Shown: positions 37,401 to 56,012, counted from the first letter of the stretch. The stretch: 64,000 nt of DNA from Volvox africanus (GCA_030268105.1 BSDZ01000038.1:372001-436000); one strand, 5' to 3'. The notes: generated by a model not told the origin, from the letters alone. A program made the numbers and translations.

Positions 37401-40386
37401 TGCCTTTATCGATCCGTATCAATGCATGCAGTGCCTGGAGCAATCAGGACCCGAACGTCAACGCGACCTTAACAAACTATGTGAGCAGCAACGTCGGCCT
37501 AGCGTACCTTTGGAACTACCACCTGATCCCAAAACCCGTCGTCTTCGACCCGGCAAAGTTCTTCAACGCCTCCATAAACCAGACGACCGTCAGTGTGACA
37601 ACCGTCTCGTAAGTATACCATGTTTAATTGTTTTAAGCTACATATGTCGGTCCCTCGGACCTTACCGAAACATAAGCTATTCCCTAGAAAAGGTGTTATC
37701 CGATGTTTTTGAATACCTGTCGTACGAAATTAAGCATGCCGTACATATGTTTCTCCGTACACCTCTCGCGAGTCAGGGAGACTATATACAATCAGGTTCT
37801 CTTATGGCGGTGGTGATCGTTTAGCACGGTGATGGTGTTGGTGATGGGGACGGTGATGATGTTGGATTGGACAATGCTGCGTCCGTACAATCTGGAAGTG
37901 TCACGACATCCCAACTAACTAACCGATGGACGTTTCAATGACGCTAAAAACCTGAGTCCGCGCGTCTCCCCGTTCTGCCGTACAGTGGGTTGAGCTTGAC
38001 TCTGGTCAGGGAGGGAAGCGTGACGACCATCGTCTCCCCAAATGGCAACGCCACCATCATCACTTCTTTCAATGTGGGCCTCACGAGCAGGTACGAGCAG
38101 AATGAAGCTACAAACGCATGGCGTACTTGTACTGTACGGCATTTTTCATGAAACACATGAAAACATACACATATTACTATATATACTTCATACCATATAT
38201 ATATATATATGCCTACCAACTAACACACAAAGAATTGAGATACTTGACACAACCTTGTCCCCCGGTTCCTTGTCCCTTCCCCTGTCCCACGAATGTGACC
38301 GTGTGTGTTTGGATGCACACTTGGCGACACCTACAGCGCTTCCTACCGCACCGCCATCCACCTCATCTCCCAGGCCCTGGTACCCCCTGTCCCGAGGTCA
38401 CCTCGTGAAGTGTTTTCGCTCCGCAAGGATATTGGCAACTTTCTGTCCGTACTTGGCAACAGCTCGCAAGCCAGCTTGCTGGACAATCCATGGTTTGTTG
38501 GAACCATTTTGGCGCCAACTGATGCGGCCTTCGCTGCGCTTTTGAAACAGTACGGGTACACCCTGGAGCAGCTGATCGCCGGCAGCTCTGGGGTCAATGA
38601 GTTAATAAATGTGAGTGTACGGCTGGCAGTTATGAGTACCATTTACCATGCTCTCCCGCCCTCGTACATTAGTGCCAGTTACCGGTTATGTAGGTAACTG
38701 TCAACCGCCCGAAGTTGTTGGTTTCTTAAATTCACATAATGCGGGGTATGCCTTCCTTTTGTTTAATGAAATATGGTTTTGATAATATGGCGGCAGGAAG
38801 GAAGAGCCGGCCGGGAAAGGCCTTGGGCTAAAGGCTCGTCACAACCGAAATAAACCGATTTTTTTCCTTTTCGAAGAAATTGCCGAATTTAATTCCGTTT
38901 ATGATTTCAATCCTGTCTTGAAGATTTTATACTCTCGGCTGCCGTAACTTACCTTTCCTCCGCTGCTCATTGTCTTACACGCAGCTTCATGTTTTCAAAC
39001 CAGCCGTTTCACTTGCGGGTTTGGCGAACGGCCTCACCAACATCACCGTGAAAGAGTGAGTGCACATACCAGCAAGGCATGATATTATAAAAAAATATAT
39101 AAGTTACAAGATATTTGCTTACGATGAAGCTATTTAATCTTGTGCAATTTGCCAAATGATAATCTTTATTGTTATTTTATATTTACATATCACAGTATCG
39201 AAGTCTTAAGAATCTATACGCACAATATGTCAGCGTTACGGGGTGGTGGGGGTGGGGGTGGGGGTGGGGGTGGTCCTCACCAGAGGCCCCTCTAAAGAGC
39301 ATATGCAGCCTCAGTCACCAATGACGCCGGTGTATGTATATGTGTGTTTCCTTTTGTCCAGCACTGAGCACCACCACATACATAGGGGATTGGTGACCGA
39401 TTCCCATGTGCCCTCCCCACCCCCGCACACCCCGTAAATATATTAATAAATAAATTGAAAATGTATGTATGTATGTAATAAATTGATACAAACATATGTG
39501 CCTGCCTGCGTTTTGAATCTACGAACTTGTTGCGTCGTTTAACGTAATATCGTACTATCGTACATTTTGGCACGTCACAGCGGCAACGTCATCCTGAAGG
39601 CAAACAAGAGCTCCTCCACCGGTTCGGTGAAGTTCATCAGTCAGGGCAGCTCTGCCAACGTGGTGGGCGTCGACTACTACATCGGTTCCGTTCCATTTGG
39701 AAACGGGTGGGTGTCCGCAACCCCCTGGTACTGACCCCACGACCCGAAAACCCTTGCTAGCCCTAAACCCCACCAGCGTGAAACCCCAAACTTGTTACCC
39801 TAGAACCCCCCCATTGCTACCTACCACACTCGATATCTTGACTGCAACCCTCGGTCCGTATCCTGACCTCCAAATAAGCATTTATGTTATTACAAGCCCG
39901 GGTCAGCATGCAGCCACACAGGATGTCATCTGATGGATACTTGTGTAACATGCCAGGTGCAGGGTCACATACAAAACCCACGACCCCAAACAAAAATCGG
40001 TCTTGTTATTGGGGGAGATGAGGGGGAGTTGGAAGCTGTAAATAGGTGTGAAGCAGCTGCGGTACAAACCCACCCTGCAACTGAAACGCTTCCCTGCATT
40101 TGTCGATTGATCTTGTACGACGTACGAGCGCACGTAACAAGCGCACGTAACATTGAAGTTCCCCCGAAACACACACACACACCGCACACTCCAACCTCTA
40201 CATCATCCCTTCATCATTGCCATGATGAATAATCACAGGACTTTCATCGTCATCGACGCCGTGCTGCTTCCCACGCAATTCGACATTGGCTCGGGATCGG
40301 GCCCCAAAATGGCGCCCACCCCCCTTACGCTGCTTCTCTCCACCCTGTTCGCCGTATCGGTACTACGTTTCTTTGAAAAGCTCTGA
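34410..40386 (+). CDS. Fasciclin-like (FAS1) secreted protein 3, probably GPI-anchored
   Basis: Eleven exons: 34410-34443, 34631-34794, 35563-35717, 36271-36454, 37004-37131, 37432-37608, 37986-38090, 38337-38610, 38985-39055, 39581-39706, 40239-40386 (TGA), coding 521 residues. Exons 2, 7 and 9 match the lengths in genes 1 and 2 (164, 105, 71 bp) and all intron phases agree. The signal peptide starts MRREAFILLSACLMSFGAG. Three FAS1 domains: LTLFVPSDA ... YHFI ... HIVDSVLLP; YTVLAPVNR ... YHLIP ... HLISQALVPP; TILAPTDAAF ... LHVFKP ... IVIDAVLLP. A hydrophobic tail (TPLTLLLSTLFAVSVLRFF) suggests GPI anchoring. It is richer in NxS/T sites than its paralogues (NAT, NST, NIS, NNT, NQT and others), so probably heavily N-glycosylated. 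It is the most diverged of the three and lacks the shared 3'-end DNA patch. Confidence 0.86.
36481..36565. repeat. Dispersed intronic repeat, copy 2
   Basis: Starts GGTGTTACACTG and contains CACCGGGGGTCCTGACCGGA and CAGCGCAGGGG. Related to 14876-14961. It lies in intron 4 of FAS1 gene 3. A shorter related start (GGTGTTACATTGTGGGCGAC) follows at 36662-36690. Confidence 0.65.
39245..39273. repeat. (GGGGGT)n microsatellite in intron 9
   Basis: G-rich hexanucleotide-type run in intron 9 of FAS1 gene 3, capable in principle of G-quadruplex formation. Confidence 0.8.
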
Positions 40387-43300
40387 TCGGGGAGGGAGGT
40401 ATTGATGACGGACAAATGTAGAGCCGTTAATAATGCGTTAAGATGCGATTGATGTGTACGGATCTGAGATTGTGCCTATGTGTGTAGGTGTAGGTGTTTT
40501 TAGGTGTTTAGGTGGGAGGGGGGGCTATGTTCATGGTCCGCTAACATCGCATGTAGCCGCTGATGATCCTGCGTGTAAGGCCCGTATGACTCGGTGTATC
40601 GCACATGGTCCACCTCGAGCCATTTGCCGTACACGACCACGAGCGCGAGCACCTTGCTCGCGTGGTGGTGATAATGTACCGCACGGTGGTGATGCGTTTG
40701 GTTTGCTACGCCATGGTGTATTATTCAGTACGGGAAAAGTGATTTGTAGTATCTATTCGGTCCGTCTGTCGTTAGATCATTGTGTCGGGGAAGAACGCAG
40801 TGGGCAGGGGGCCAAAACCCGCCATGCGTGGGAGTACCAAAGTTATGTTTTGTATGGTGTTGTCGTACATTCGTACGTCAGTTCTGTACGTGTCCGTACG
40901 TGTATTTGTTTGCCTGTCCTGCCGTCGTACACCGCCTTGCACATTGGTAATTATCTGCTCGGAAGCTGGAAAGCAGTACTCGGGGCCGAGGCTTTGACCG
41001 GGGGTAGGGGTCTCTTTTGGCAGGGCGTGTGTTTGATGACGTCATCAGGCAGGAGCTACACATGGGGGGCATGAGCGTAGTCTCTCTCAAGGCTTCAGGA
41101 AAGCGACACATCCGAGTTTTCCAAAGTCTTCCCTGAGTCAAGACAGTCTCGGAAGCTCCAACGGTTGTACGGCATTCGGAAGGGCCGCCGTACACTGATT
41201 CGCATAAATGTGCTCCGGGCAAATTGCGCTTTTGATTCATTGAGTACATGTCAGTTGAATGTGGCGGCGTGCGTTATGCGTTTGGTAGCTCGTACACGTA
41301 CTCGTACACGTACTCGTACACGTACACGTGACGTTCATTTGTTCCCGACTGAACCCCCGTGGTGGTGAACCTCACTACCTTCCACTCGATGAACTGTAGA
41401 AGGATCCTGCCGGGTACGGGGACTAGTCGGCAGTTAGAAGTTGGCGGTTAGCAGTGAATGGTCCCGTAAGGACCGGCAGAGTTTCGGAAACGTACGAGGA
41501 GGGATGGGAGGCGGTCGTAAACTTGGTTCATACCTTCTGTGCTTTGAAGTTGCATAGAATGACATCCGTGACACAACAAGACATTATGATACGGACACTG
41601 CCGTACTTTTTGTGATTGCGTAATCTGATATGATAGCTCAGATTTCCGTACATCGGATTTAAAACAGAACTCGGGTATCATAAGCTACGAGTGGGTATTA
41701 AAAGGGTTGAGCTGCTCCGGTTAGGGTCTGCAATGTGCAGCATACGTCGTCGTCATTGTCATCCTGATTTGAGATTTGGATCCTATCGGATTTTGGATTT
41801 CGTCAGGATTGTGTATCTGCATTTGCATGTGTACGAATGAATGCATGCGTGCAGGCGCAGCTTTTAAGCTCCGACATTTTGAGGGATGCGCTTCGTGATT
41901 GGGCATGTGTATGTGTACGCTACCCGCGCAGCCCCCATAATGGGCATCTTAATACATCCTACCTGCCATGCATCTCACGATGACCTCTGTACGACGTACG
42001 ATGAGCGGCGTGATGTCGCATGCTCTTGCGGTGTCCGGCGACCCTTGAAATGCATGCATGGTCGCGAAACATCACTGACACATGGAACATTGAACACGGT
42101 CGTACTCCACGTCGTACACAGTACGGATTGGCGGATAGATAGATCATAGAGTGAAGAACACCTTACGAATAGATTAGGGAGTTCGTCGCCAAATGTGTGA
42201 TAGAGATGCAGGGGCGGTGTGTGGGAGCGAGGCGGTTTGGGCGCTCATGATGCATTCTCGCAATCTTCACGAGCGAGCTACCCAGGAGTGCGTTTGGGCC
42301 AATGAACCGTGTGTTGATGATACGAGGTCTTTTTCAAACCGGCAGGGATGTGCGCGCGCGGGGCTGAACGGTGTGCTGGTGCTGGTGCTGGCAGGAAAGA
42401 GGGCTTGGAATAAGGAATGGATGGTATCTGGACGGCAATAACGGTCATTACGGTCATTAAATCAGTGTAATCCAGCATATTGCCGTCGTATAGTGCCGAG
42501 TTGTTGTACGGCTATTGTACGACGCGACAGGTCGACAGATAACGCGCTCTCGGTCGTAAGAGCCACCGAACCCCAGGAACTAACGACACGAATAGGCGTG
42601 TACGTACTTATAGGTCACACTAGTGCTTGGAGACAATTGATTGATGTATCGATGTATGTTTGTGTTATGTATTTGTGACATGATGACGAATGCACATATG
42701 TTTTTATATGTTCATTTATGTAATATGAATAATGGGGCCGTATTTCATGATCTTGCCGTAGGAAAACATCCACCTGCGTGGAAAGTGGGTGAAACCCTTG
42801 AAAGCATATATGAAACGGAGCTCAGCGCCCAAACCAAGTAATGAATAAAATGAGTAAATCCGCCCGACCCTTCTTTTCTGTCTCGCCGAATCCTAAGTCG
42901 TTGGCTGTGCAATCCAGAAATGCATTTAATACATCTACCCCTTACATCTATCTACATACTCACACTGACATAACCTAACCTGCTTGCAAACAGATTCCAT
43001 TATGGTCCATTTCAATCCTTAGTCGCCAACAAGGCGCGAGCGTAGTCAGAATGTTGATTATTTTTCCATACAGATCTTTTTTGAGCGTTGGTAATAGGAT
43101 AGGTCCAAATGGTTTCTCTTGTTGGTCTCAGTATCTTACTACCGTGTCCTACTTGTGAGTTTAGATAAGTATTTGTGCGAACATACGGAGCTGAGTTTGT
43201 ACCGCGATGAGGAAGGATGATCCTTTCGGCTCCGCCTGCGGCCTGACTGCGACAATTGGGTATTTGGGCTTGGATACGGTCACATAACTTTTGTAAACTC

Positions 43301-43808
43301 ATATCCGAAAATAGGACCAAAATCTTCCTTACATCGATCATGCAATTCTGCGTTTCTGGGCGGGCAGGTGCTCAGAGTAAGAATGACAATACTTGTACGA
43401 CATATAGGGCCGCTATAGCGATGACCTCAACTTTCATTAAACATTGAGCTATTTGAATTGGATTTCGGATGAATTGTAAGTTTGTTAATTAAAGAGCTTA
43501 TAACTTTAAACCGTCACATTGATGTGTCTGAGGGTGACACGCAACTGCGAGCCCAATGGCCGCGACTTTGTATCTGATTAAAGATTTAAATATACATAAA
43601 CCGAATATATAGTTTGAGGATTCAATACCTCTATAGTTCTTACATTAAGTTCAGACTGTTGTTTGCGTTAAGCAGCAGTGCAAGGCCAAGTAGCCCCGCC
43701 AACCTATCTTTCTACACACATACCTTTCTACTACATAAAATGGTAAGACTAAAATATTTGTCAGAGTGAAAAGTAGAATATGCATCGGCAGTACGGCCAC
43801 ATATCGCC
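40387..43808. other. Intergenic region between FAS1 gene 3 and the TPR gene
   Basis: Starts with the 3' flank of FAS1 gene 3. It is rich in GTAC-containing words (for example the ACGTACTCGTACACG run at 41289-41330). Long open frames (40454-41074; 43012-43341 minus) have no recognisable similarity and no splice partners, so I do not call genes. Confidence 0.5.
40574..40578 (+). terminator. Candidate TGTAA poly(A) signal of FAS1 gene 3
   Basis: TGTAA 188 nt after the stop codon, a distance typical for volvocine 3'UTRs. Assigned by consensus only. Confidence 0.4.
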
Positions 43809-49085
<5,277 letters not shown>

Positions 49086-52000
49086 AGGAGACAGACCCAT
49101 GGGTCGGCGGACGGTCCAGCCAGCAGCTGCAGGATGTAGCCAGGGCCGCAAGCGTCGTGGTTGAAGCGTGGGCCGGTTGGAGCGGGACATCGAATGCGTG
49201 CTACAATACCGTACGGGCCGTACAGGCCTTGTCCGGGTCAGCTTGGATCATTATCGTACATAATATGGGAATATGGGTTCCTCCGCATTACGTTCGTACA
49301 ACGAAAAATTGAAGCTGGGGAAAGTGGAGGAGGAGGGGCAGGTGGATGGGGGCGACAGACCTTCGTCCGATATACGGCGCCGTACGACATCAACAACGAA
49401 GAGCTCCCCTACACATACACATACAAAGACACATAAAAATATACACACATGAAAATGTCTTTACATACACACACAATACACAAAACACACACACGCAAAT
49501 GTCGCACGCAAGAAATGCACACGGCCTCGTAGATACCCCCATGAATAAGGCCGGCACATACACACACAAACTGGACATCGTAATGCGCTTTATCTTTGCG
49601 GTTTGCATTGTGTTACCCACCTGCTGTCCTGGAGCTGGCGCAGGGCGGTTTGTTCCCGGGTCTGGTGGGCGGTTCTGAACGACTCATCCATCCTCCCTGC
49701 CTTTGGAGGCCATCGCTCTGCGGTGAGGTCCTCTTCGGCGCCTAAGCCTCTTTCCTAACTGGGAGTCCGTTTGCCAAATTGGATGTACGGAGATGAGGGG
49801 GGAGAGAATATGTATGAGATCCTTATACCCGTACAGGTACATACACAAACAGACAGGCCCCCGGACAGACCTGTCTTCATGGCCGGAGGTGTCTGTTCTT
49901 TATCAAATTCCCTATTAAATTATACGTGTTGAATAATGGGTTCAGTGCGTTTTGTTCACCTATATCCGGTTTCGATTATTTATAACTACATATATGTGTG
50001 CGTCAGTAGATGATTGAATACGAACCGACTTTCGATTCCAGATCACAGGATTCCTGTCTGGCTGGAGGTTTTTTATGAAGTACGTTGCCGTACACTAAAC
50101 GCACGTGCGACGTGCTAAGTGAAATGGAGGTCAATATTGACATCTGTTTGACTGTTTAAATGTACATATATATGTAACCTTGTGTTGCAGAACATCCACT
50201 GAATTCAGACAAGCAATTGTTTCTGTTTGGGCGGGCAGCAGCAGCTGCGGTGGCAGTAGCAGCAGTAGCAGTAGGGAGGATTGGTGATCACGAGAGTAAC
50301 TGCACAGGCAGCTCGTTTTAAACCGAACTCGGAAGCCCTCCTCGCCTCGGAGAATAGCATCCCGATGGAAGTGGGCGTACAACCTGACTAAAGAGAGGTA
50401 ATTCTGAACCATTGGCCAATGGGATCGGCGGCGCCGTTGGGAGCTCGGCCGATTCGTTGTCCATGGCGGCCGATGACATCAGAGCCAAAATTATAACGCT
50501 GCTCATGTTTATTGAATAGTAATAGGCAAGGGTGATAACTGTTTTTAAATGTTGTGTATTTTCATCAGTTTTTGATAGTAATCTCTTCAATTGGCTACGA
50601 GCCCGCCATTCGTAACCGTAACGAGATGCTTGTGATGTTTCGACTGCTTGTGATCGTAACTGCATGCGAGGTTTCAGGACAGAGATAGAGATTTTAAGAC
50701 ATAGCGATAGGTTGTCGGAGTAACGCTTTCTATATTTGTCTCTTCTTTTTTCCATTGCTTTTAAAGTCGCACACCGTTTAAGATTAAGGGAAGGCAGGAT
50801 GCTGATACTGATACTGATGCTGATACTGATGCTGATGCTGGATTTCGAGTACCATCTGATGCTGTTTGACATGAAAAGCCGCAATACCCAGAAAACATAT
50901 ATTACCCAATCGGTCTTTTTCAGAGCGCCAGCGTCAGCGTCAAAGAGGCGCCATCCCTCCTGTAGAACGAACTCAATCAACGACTGCAGGGGTGCTGGGC
51001 TATTCCGCACAACGCATTTCATTTTCTCTTCAGGGCGTAAGACTGCAAATGTTGATTCAAATGCTACTTACTAGCTATGTCTCTCATGGCAAAAATGTAT
51101 CGGCAGTAATAGCTTTTCCATTCTTGAACTCTTAAAATAATCCAAGCCATACTTTCTACAGGTTGCATATACTGGCACTTGATTGCTCGTGCGGGAAGGG
51201 TCAAAATCTGCGATAGTTCAAGAGCAGCTTGTCTGCCGGTAACGAATCACTAGTAGTTGATCTCCGTGTTAGCTTCCATGATGCCGGCGGCGGCAACAGC
51301 GACTACCCGCAGGGGTGGCTAATTGGTTCCCAGCGTCCCCACAGGCAGACCGACAGATGGCCGTATATGGTATAGATCTCTTGGTGGCTAAGGGCACCAA
51401 GACACCACTACATCGTAAAAAGTTACATTCACATCGACTGATCGCCGGAACGAAGCCAATGAAGTAGCCTTTGAGACCTCTTACATGTATATGAACAACA
51501 ACCGTCTTGTCAAATATATACAGGGACAGACGGGGATGCCATCAGTTGCCGCTCGCTTATTTTATCCGCGTTGATGTTTGTGTTAATGTGTGTTTTTATT
51601 TTTGTGAGTTGATGTGTAATTATGAAACAAAAAGGCCTGAATCGATGATGTTGATGATAAGAACAGGAGAAGGATAGTTACCACCGCGTGTATCATCACC
51701 GTGTTCGGACGCATCCCGGTTTGCGTCTCCCCGCTGCTCGTACAAAACACATCCCTCCCTCACCAGGTCTACTCGTGCCGATGCTCGTGCATTAGATCTT
51801 CCCGCCCCCCCATCTCCCGTGATAATGAAAGCATAGGAAGGGGAGTCCCGTGTAAAAAGCCCTAGGGCACCCTTTTTCACCCGTACGACAATTCCCTCGA
51901 ACAAAAATGCGGCTTCCTTCCCGCCGCTCTTTTGCTAAAAAATTGCACTAGTCGCGCTAATTACCGCGGTTTGTGAGACCGTCTCCCACTACAACCTGCT

Positions 52001-52114
52001 TGTTTCCCTGAACATGTGTGAAATGAAAACAAAACAGATATATGTGCACACAGCTTCCTATCAGGCCACAAACAGCGGCCCCCGGCTCTCAGCGGCTCTC
52101 CGCGCCATGACGAC
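49086..52114. other. Convergent intergenic region
   Basis: Three kb between the ends of the TPR gene (plus) and HMG-CoA lyase (minus), so mostly 3'UTRs and spacer. It contains CA-rich runs (49420-49500) and a minus-strand open frame of 234 codons (51022-50318) that includes a Ser-Ile dipeptide run from a TGATAC-type repeat. I do not recognise a protein family and find no splice context. Confidence 0.5.
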
Positions 52115-55100
52115 CTATACTGCCACAGCTCCCGGCTTCACCGTCTCCACCACCGATGCCGCGGTCGATGTAGCAGCTGCCGCATCTGCACGCCGTGCCA
52201 GTAGCGCCCGTGCCACCCTGGAGCTATTGGGCCGCCCCAACGCATTACTTATATATTCACTAGCCCGCAGTACGGCATCCATGTCGATGCCGTGCTGGAT
52301 GCCGTACCCATCCAATAGGTATAGTACGTCCTCTGTAGCTACATTCCCAGTCGCACCGCGCGCATACGGACAACCGCCAAGACCCGCCACTGAGGAGTCG
52401 ACCACCGTGATCCCCATCCGAAGTGCCGTGAGGATATTGGCGATGGCCATGCCGTACGTGTCGTGACAGTGTACGGCAAGTTTGTCAGGCCGGAGCTGAC
52501 GCAGCGTCGCCTGTCGTACAGGGATAGATACGGTCGATATGCTCAGATATGAGTTTCGTGCCTTCATTCATTCATTCATTCATTCGTTCATTCAGATTTA
52601 ATACGCTTTTAGGAAAACAACATTTTAATGTTTTTTGCAGAATATCTGTCGTGCACGATTAAGTAAAATTTCCCTTCCATATCACAAATGCGCGGCAAAC
52701 AAACAAAACTCAAAGTTCATAATTCTCACTGTCAGCATCGCCTCCATAGAAGCCGGCGTTCCCACACCAATCGTGTCCGCCATGGAGACCTGCAGTACAA
52801 ACGACCGCAGGGTATGCAACTCCTTCCTATAGTCGTACGGCAAATGATGCCAGTTGTGACGATATAGGATCCCATACAGATTTAAGATTCCGTACAGATT
52901 TCAATGGGTATCAAACTCGACCCGAATAATGGAGAGGGAAAATTGTTAAAACTTTTCGTGGACATTTCCGTACTGTTCGGAGATGCCGTACTTACACAGA
53001 TTTTCGAACCCAGTGACACATGTCGTACCTCATAACAACCCATTTCCTGAAGCGCCACCGCCACATCCGCTGCCGCGTTGGGTTCTATTCGACCCTCGTA
53101 TGGGCATCCGACAGCACAGGACACGTAGCTGATTTTGCGAATAATGCGCCCGCATCATTACCCATTCGCCAAGGATGTGACCCGCGATATGTTATCGTGA
53201 GCCGTGTACATGAGTGTGGGGAGGGACGGTGTAGTGTGGGGAAAGGAAAAAAGGAGTCAGAGGTATGGGAACAGGAACGAGGGTTAAGACGGATTGGGAC
53301 GAAGATCCGAATTCGTTGCGCCCTGCCTGGAGCTCCGAAACCGAAACCACAGGAAGTGATGTTGTAATGGTGTAACAACATCACGTAACAAAACTCCCAA
53401 ATAAGGCTCTGAAACCAGCAAAGAAATGTCGTATTCTACGACAGAGAACCAATTAATTCACGTACGAAAAGTAACAATTTAAACAAAAGCAATTTATATA
53501 TTTGTACATAAATATACATTTATTCATTTATATGCATATAATATATTCGTAGTTTTCTTTTTACGAAGATAAAACGGTATGAATTAAAAATAAAATTTCG
53601 AACTTAAGTATGACGTTAATGTTTCATTAACCAAGGCGCTGCCCTTTCGCGCGCTCACCCCCTCACCCCCGCACTCGGGCGCCTGCAGCCACCGCATCCG
53701 CCGCCACCTTTTCAAATCGTCTGGAGCAAATTGCATGACAACCGGAGGGGAGGGTTTTGTCGAGGGGACCAGATTTCGGGTTTTTACTCATCCAAGTAGA
53801 CACGTCATGGCTGCACACACACACACACACACAAGCACATATACATGGATGAGGGCGTCCCTCAAGCAAGCAGGCAGAAGCATACAGGTCTGGCTCCGGC
53901 CCAAGGTTCCGCCCAGCAGGATGTTAGGTTAGCTGGTGAGGGGCCGCTGGTGAGGGGCCGCTGGTGATGAGGAATGCCACCCCTTCGGTAACACTCTATC
54001 CACATGTAAACTGATACTAAGACATCATAAGACAATGTGCTACAATATTTCACCTCATTTTACATGTTTTATAATTCTGTATGTTTTTAATGTAGTCCGT
54101 GATAGCTCGTAAAGGAGAGCTCACTTGAGGCTTTCTCGGACGGAGCAGTTGATGTTCCGCCGACTGAAGGTCTCACTGGCGGCTGCAAACACGGCCACCT
54201 CCCCGCAGCCCGAGGCGAGGGCGCCAGCTAAACCCTGAAGCAATGGAAACCAGAAACCAGAAATTAGAAATCTCGGGTGGGGAGACATGCATTGAAACTT
54301 TGGGGTGGGGAGGGAGGGGTGGGGTGGGGAGGGAGGGAGGGAAAAGAAGGAATCGCCGAGCCGCACACTTTTCCCGGTGTGCGGCCCGGCTATGCGGCCC
54401 CACCTCACTCCCATTCGGTGAGAGTGCTGCCAGGTCAACTGCGACAGTCATCTTTGGGTAAAATAAATTTATAGTTAAATATATATTTGTATTATTATTA
54501 TGTATGATAATTCATGAATAGTAGATGTGGTTTGCCAATTGCGGGGTTCTTCTAAACCAAGAGTCGGGACGTGCTGTTTCATAAAGGATGAATGTCTGTG
54601 AGAGAATGTACAACAGCCGTACCTGCATATTGGGCACCAGTACTGGGTACGACACACCGGGCTCCCGCCGAATCCTCGCCATCACCTCCTTCGCATCCCC
54701 CAATTGTGGAACCCATTTCGGAGACACGAAACTGGTGGCCTCAATCATCTGCAGGGTTCAAAGAACGACGTAGCAGAAGTAAATCAACTAATCCAAAGCC
54801 GCAGCTCGTCGAGATCGTCGTCGATCTAACAAATTCAGTTTGCACCGACGGAACACCGTGCGCAACACGGCTCATGGCGCAGTGAGCCGAGCCAAAAAAG
54901 CCCTGCTTTTTAAGATCAGTAACCTACCAAATAACCGTTTCCACTAATTAAACTAGCGGTTTAAAACTTTTATTCACTTTTTGCAATCTTCAAACAGCGT
55001 ACCCTGAAAACATCGTGCCGAACTTCCTGCCTGCAAAATGGTTCCCGCGCTTTCAGGGTGTTGCGTTCGGCCCTAACCTTTCCCCTATCTGGAGTTCTCC

Positions 55101-56012
55101 ATCCGAGGGCAACAAACGACAGAACAGTAAAATGACATTTGAGAGTTCTCATTGTTATACATGTACAATAGAACAAGTATTGTATTATTGTATCATTGTA
55201 ATGTTACATATCGTTGGATCAATGGATCAAAAACCTTGTACGGAGCTTAGTGAAACCCGTTCATTCCTGTCCTCGCCCCCTCACAAGGCCCTTCTTATGC
55301 ATGGCGGCCGTACCTGGAACCCCGCCGCCGTCAGCATGTCGATGAAAGCCACTTTAACGTCTGTGGGAATTTTCTGTGCGAGGTGCGGCCCAGGGTGAGA
55401 TGCAAAGTCAAAAGAAGGTAGATGATCTGGGTCAGAAAGTGATCTGATCTGCGCCAGAAAGTGATCTGATCTAGGTTGGGGCTAATGAGGCACAGGGCCA
55501 ACAGGAGCGGCGGGTCAAGAAATGAAATAGACTACGGCGCAACGGGAGATGGTACGGGGGTTGGAGGTCCATACCTCCAGCGGAACGAAGTACGGGACAG
55601 AGAGAAAATCGTGAGAGGGTAAGGGGTGCGTTAGATTTGGGTTGACGGATAAATGGTCAGAGAGGCTGGCATGCGCCTGTTGTCACCGCACGTCGCCATA
55701 GTATATATCTTGACCATCTTTACCCCCAGGCACCTTCGCCACCCGGCGCTGATAGGCTTGCAGAGGATTGAGCTTCCAGTATACCTTAGACTCGTTTTGG
55801 AGGCCATCGCGTGGCCCAACTTCGTAGATGGTGACCCAACCTGGAAGCCCACCCCTAGCGGTTGCCGCATCGGAATGGAGGAGCAACCCTTGTAGCGACC
55901 TTGGCCATAGCGAAGCAAGCTCTTGAGATAATCGATTTATGAAAATTTTGTTAAGACTCGGCGCCTTGTTAGCAGCAGCGGCTGTGACGCACAAGCGTTG
56001 CAGGCTCTGCAT
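52115..56012 (-). CDS. HMGCL: Hydroxymethylglutaryl-CoA lyase, mitochondrial
   Basis: Eight exons, read downwards: 56012-55785, 55373-55314, 54748-54623, 54234-54125, 53720-53667, 53128-53029, 52789-52730, 52510-52115 (TAG), coding 377 residues. It cleaves HMG-CoA to acetoacetate and acetyl-CoA, the last step of leucine degradation. The TIM-barrel enzyme starts at [16 protein letters not shown] (catalytic Arg68-Asp69), continues with [28 protein letters not shown] and DTIGVGTP, and has the metal-binding HCHDTYG (His260, His262) and the lyase signature [10 protein letters not shown] (Cys293). The start [16 protein letters not shown] gives a basic leader of about 55 residues, suited to mitochondrial import. 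An in-frame upstream ATG exists, but its sequence does not look coding. The C-terminus ends GAVAV, so no peroxisomal CKL-type signal. The usual SLGDTIG is SMADTIG here. Confidence 0.93.
52563..52594. repeat. (ATTC)n microsatellite in intron 7
   Basis: About seven CATT/ATTC units, one with a G substitution, in the last intron of HMG-CoA lyase. Confidence 0.85.
53813..53833. repeat. (CA)n microsatellite in intron 4
   Basis: About ten CA units in intron 4 of HMG-CoA lyase, roughly 95 bp upstream (in gene direction) of exon 5. Confidence 0.85.

Noticed and set aside
40454..41074. 206-codon plus frame after FAS1 gene 3
   Set aside because: It lies in the 3' flank, spans the candidate poly(A) signal, has no recognisable domain and irregular composition.
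43012..43341. 109-codon minus frame, possible retroelement piece
   Set aside because: No motif of RT, RNase H or endonuclease could be found in it.
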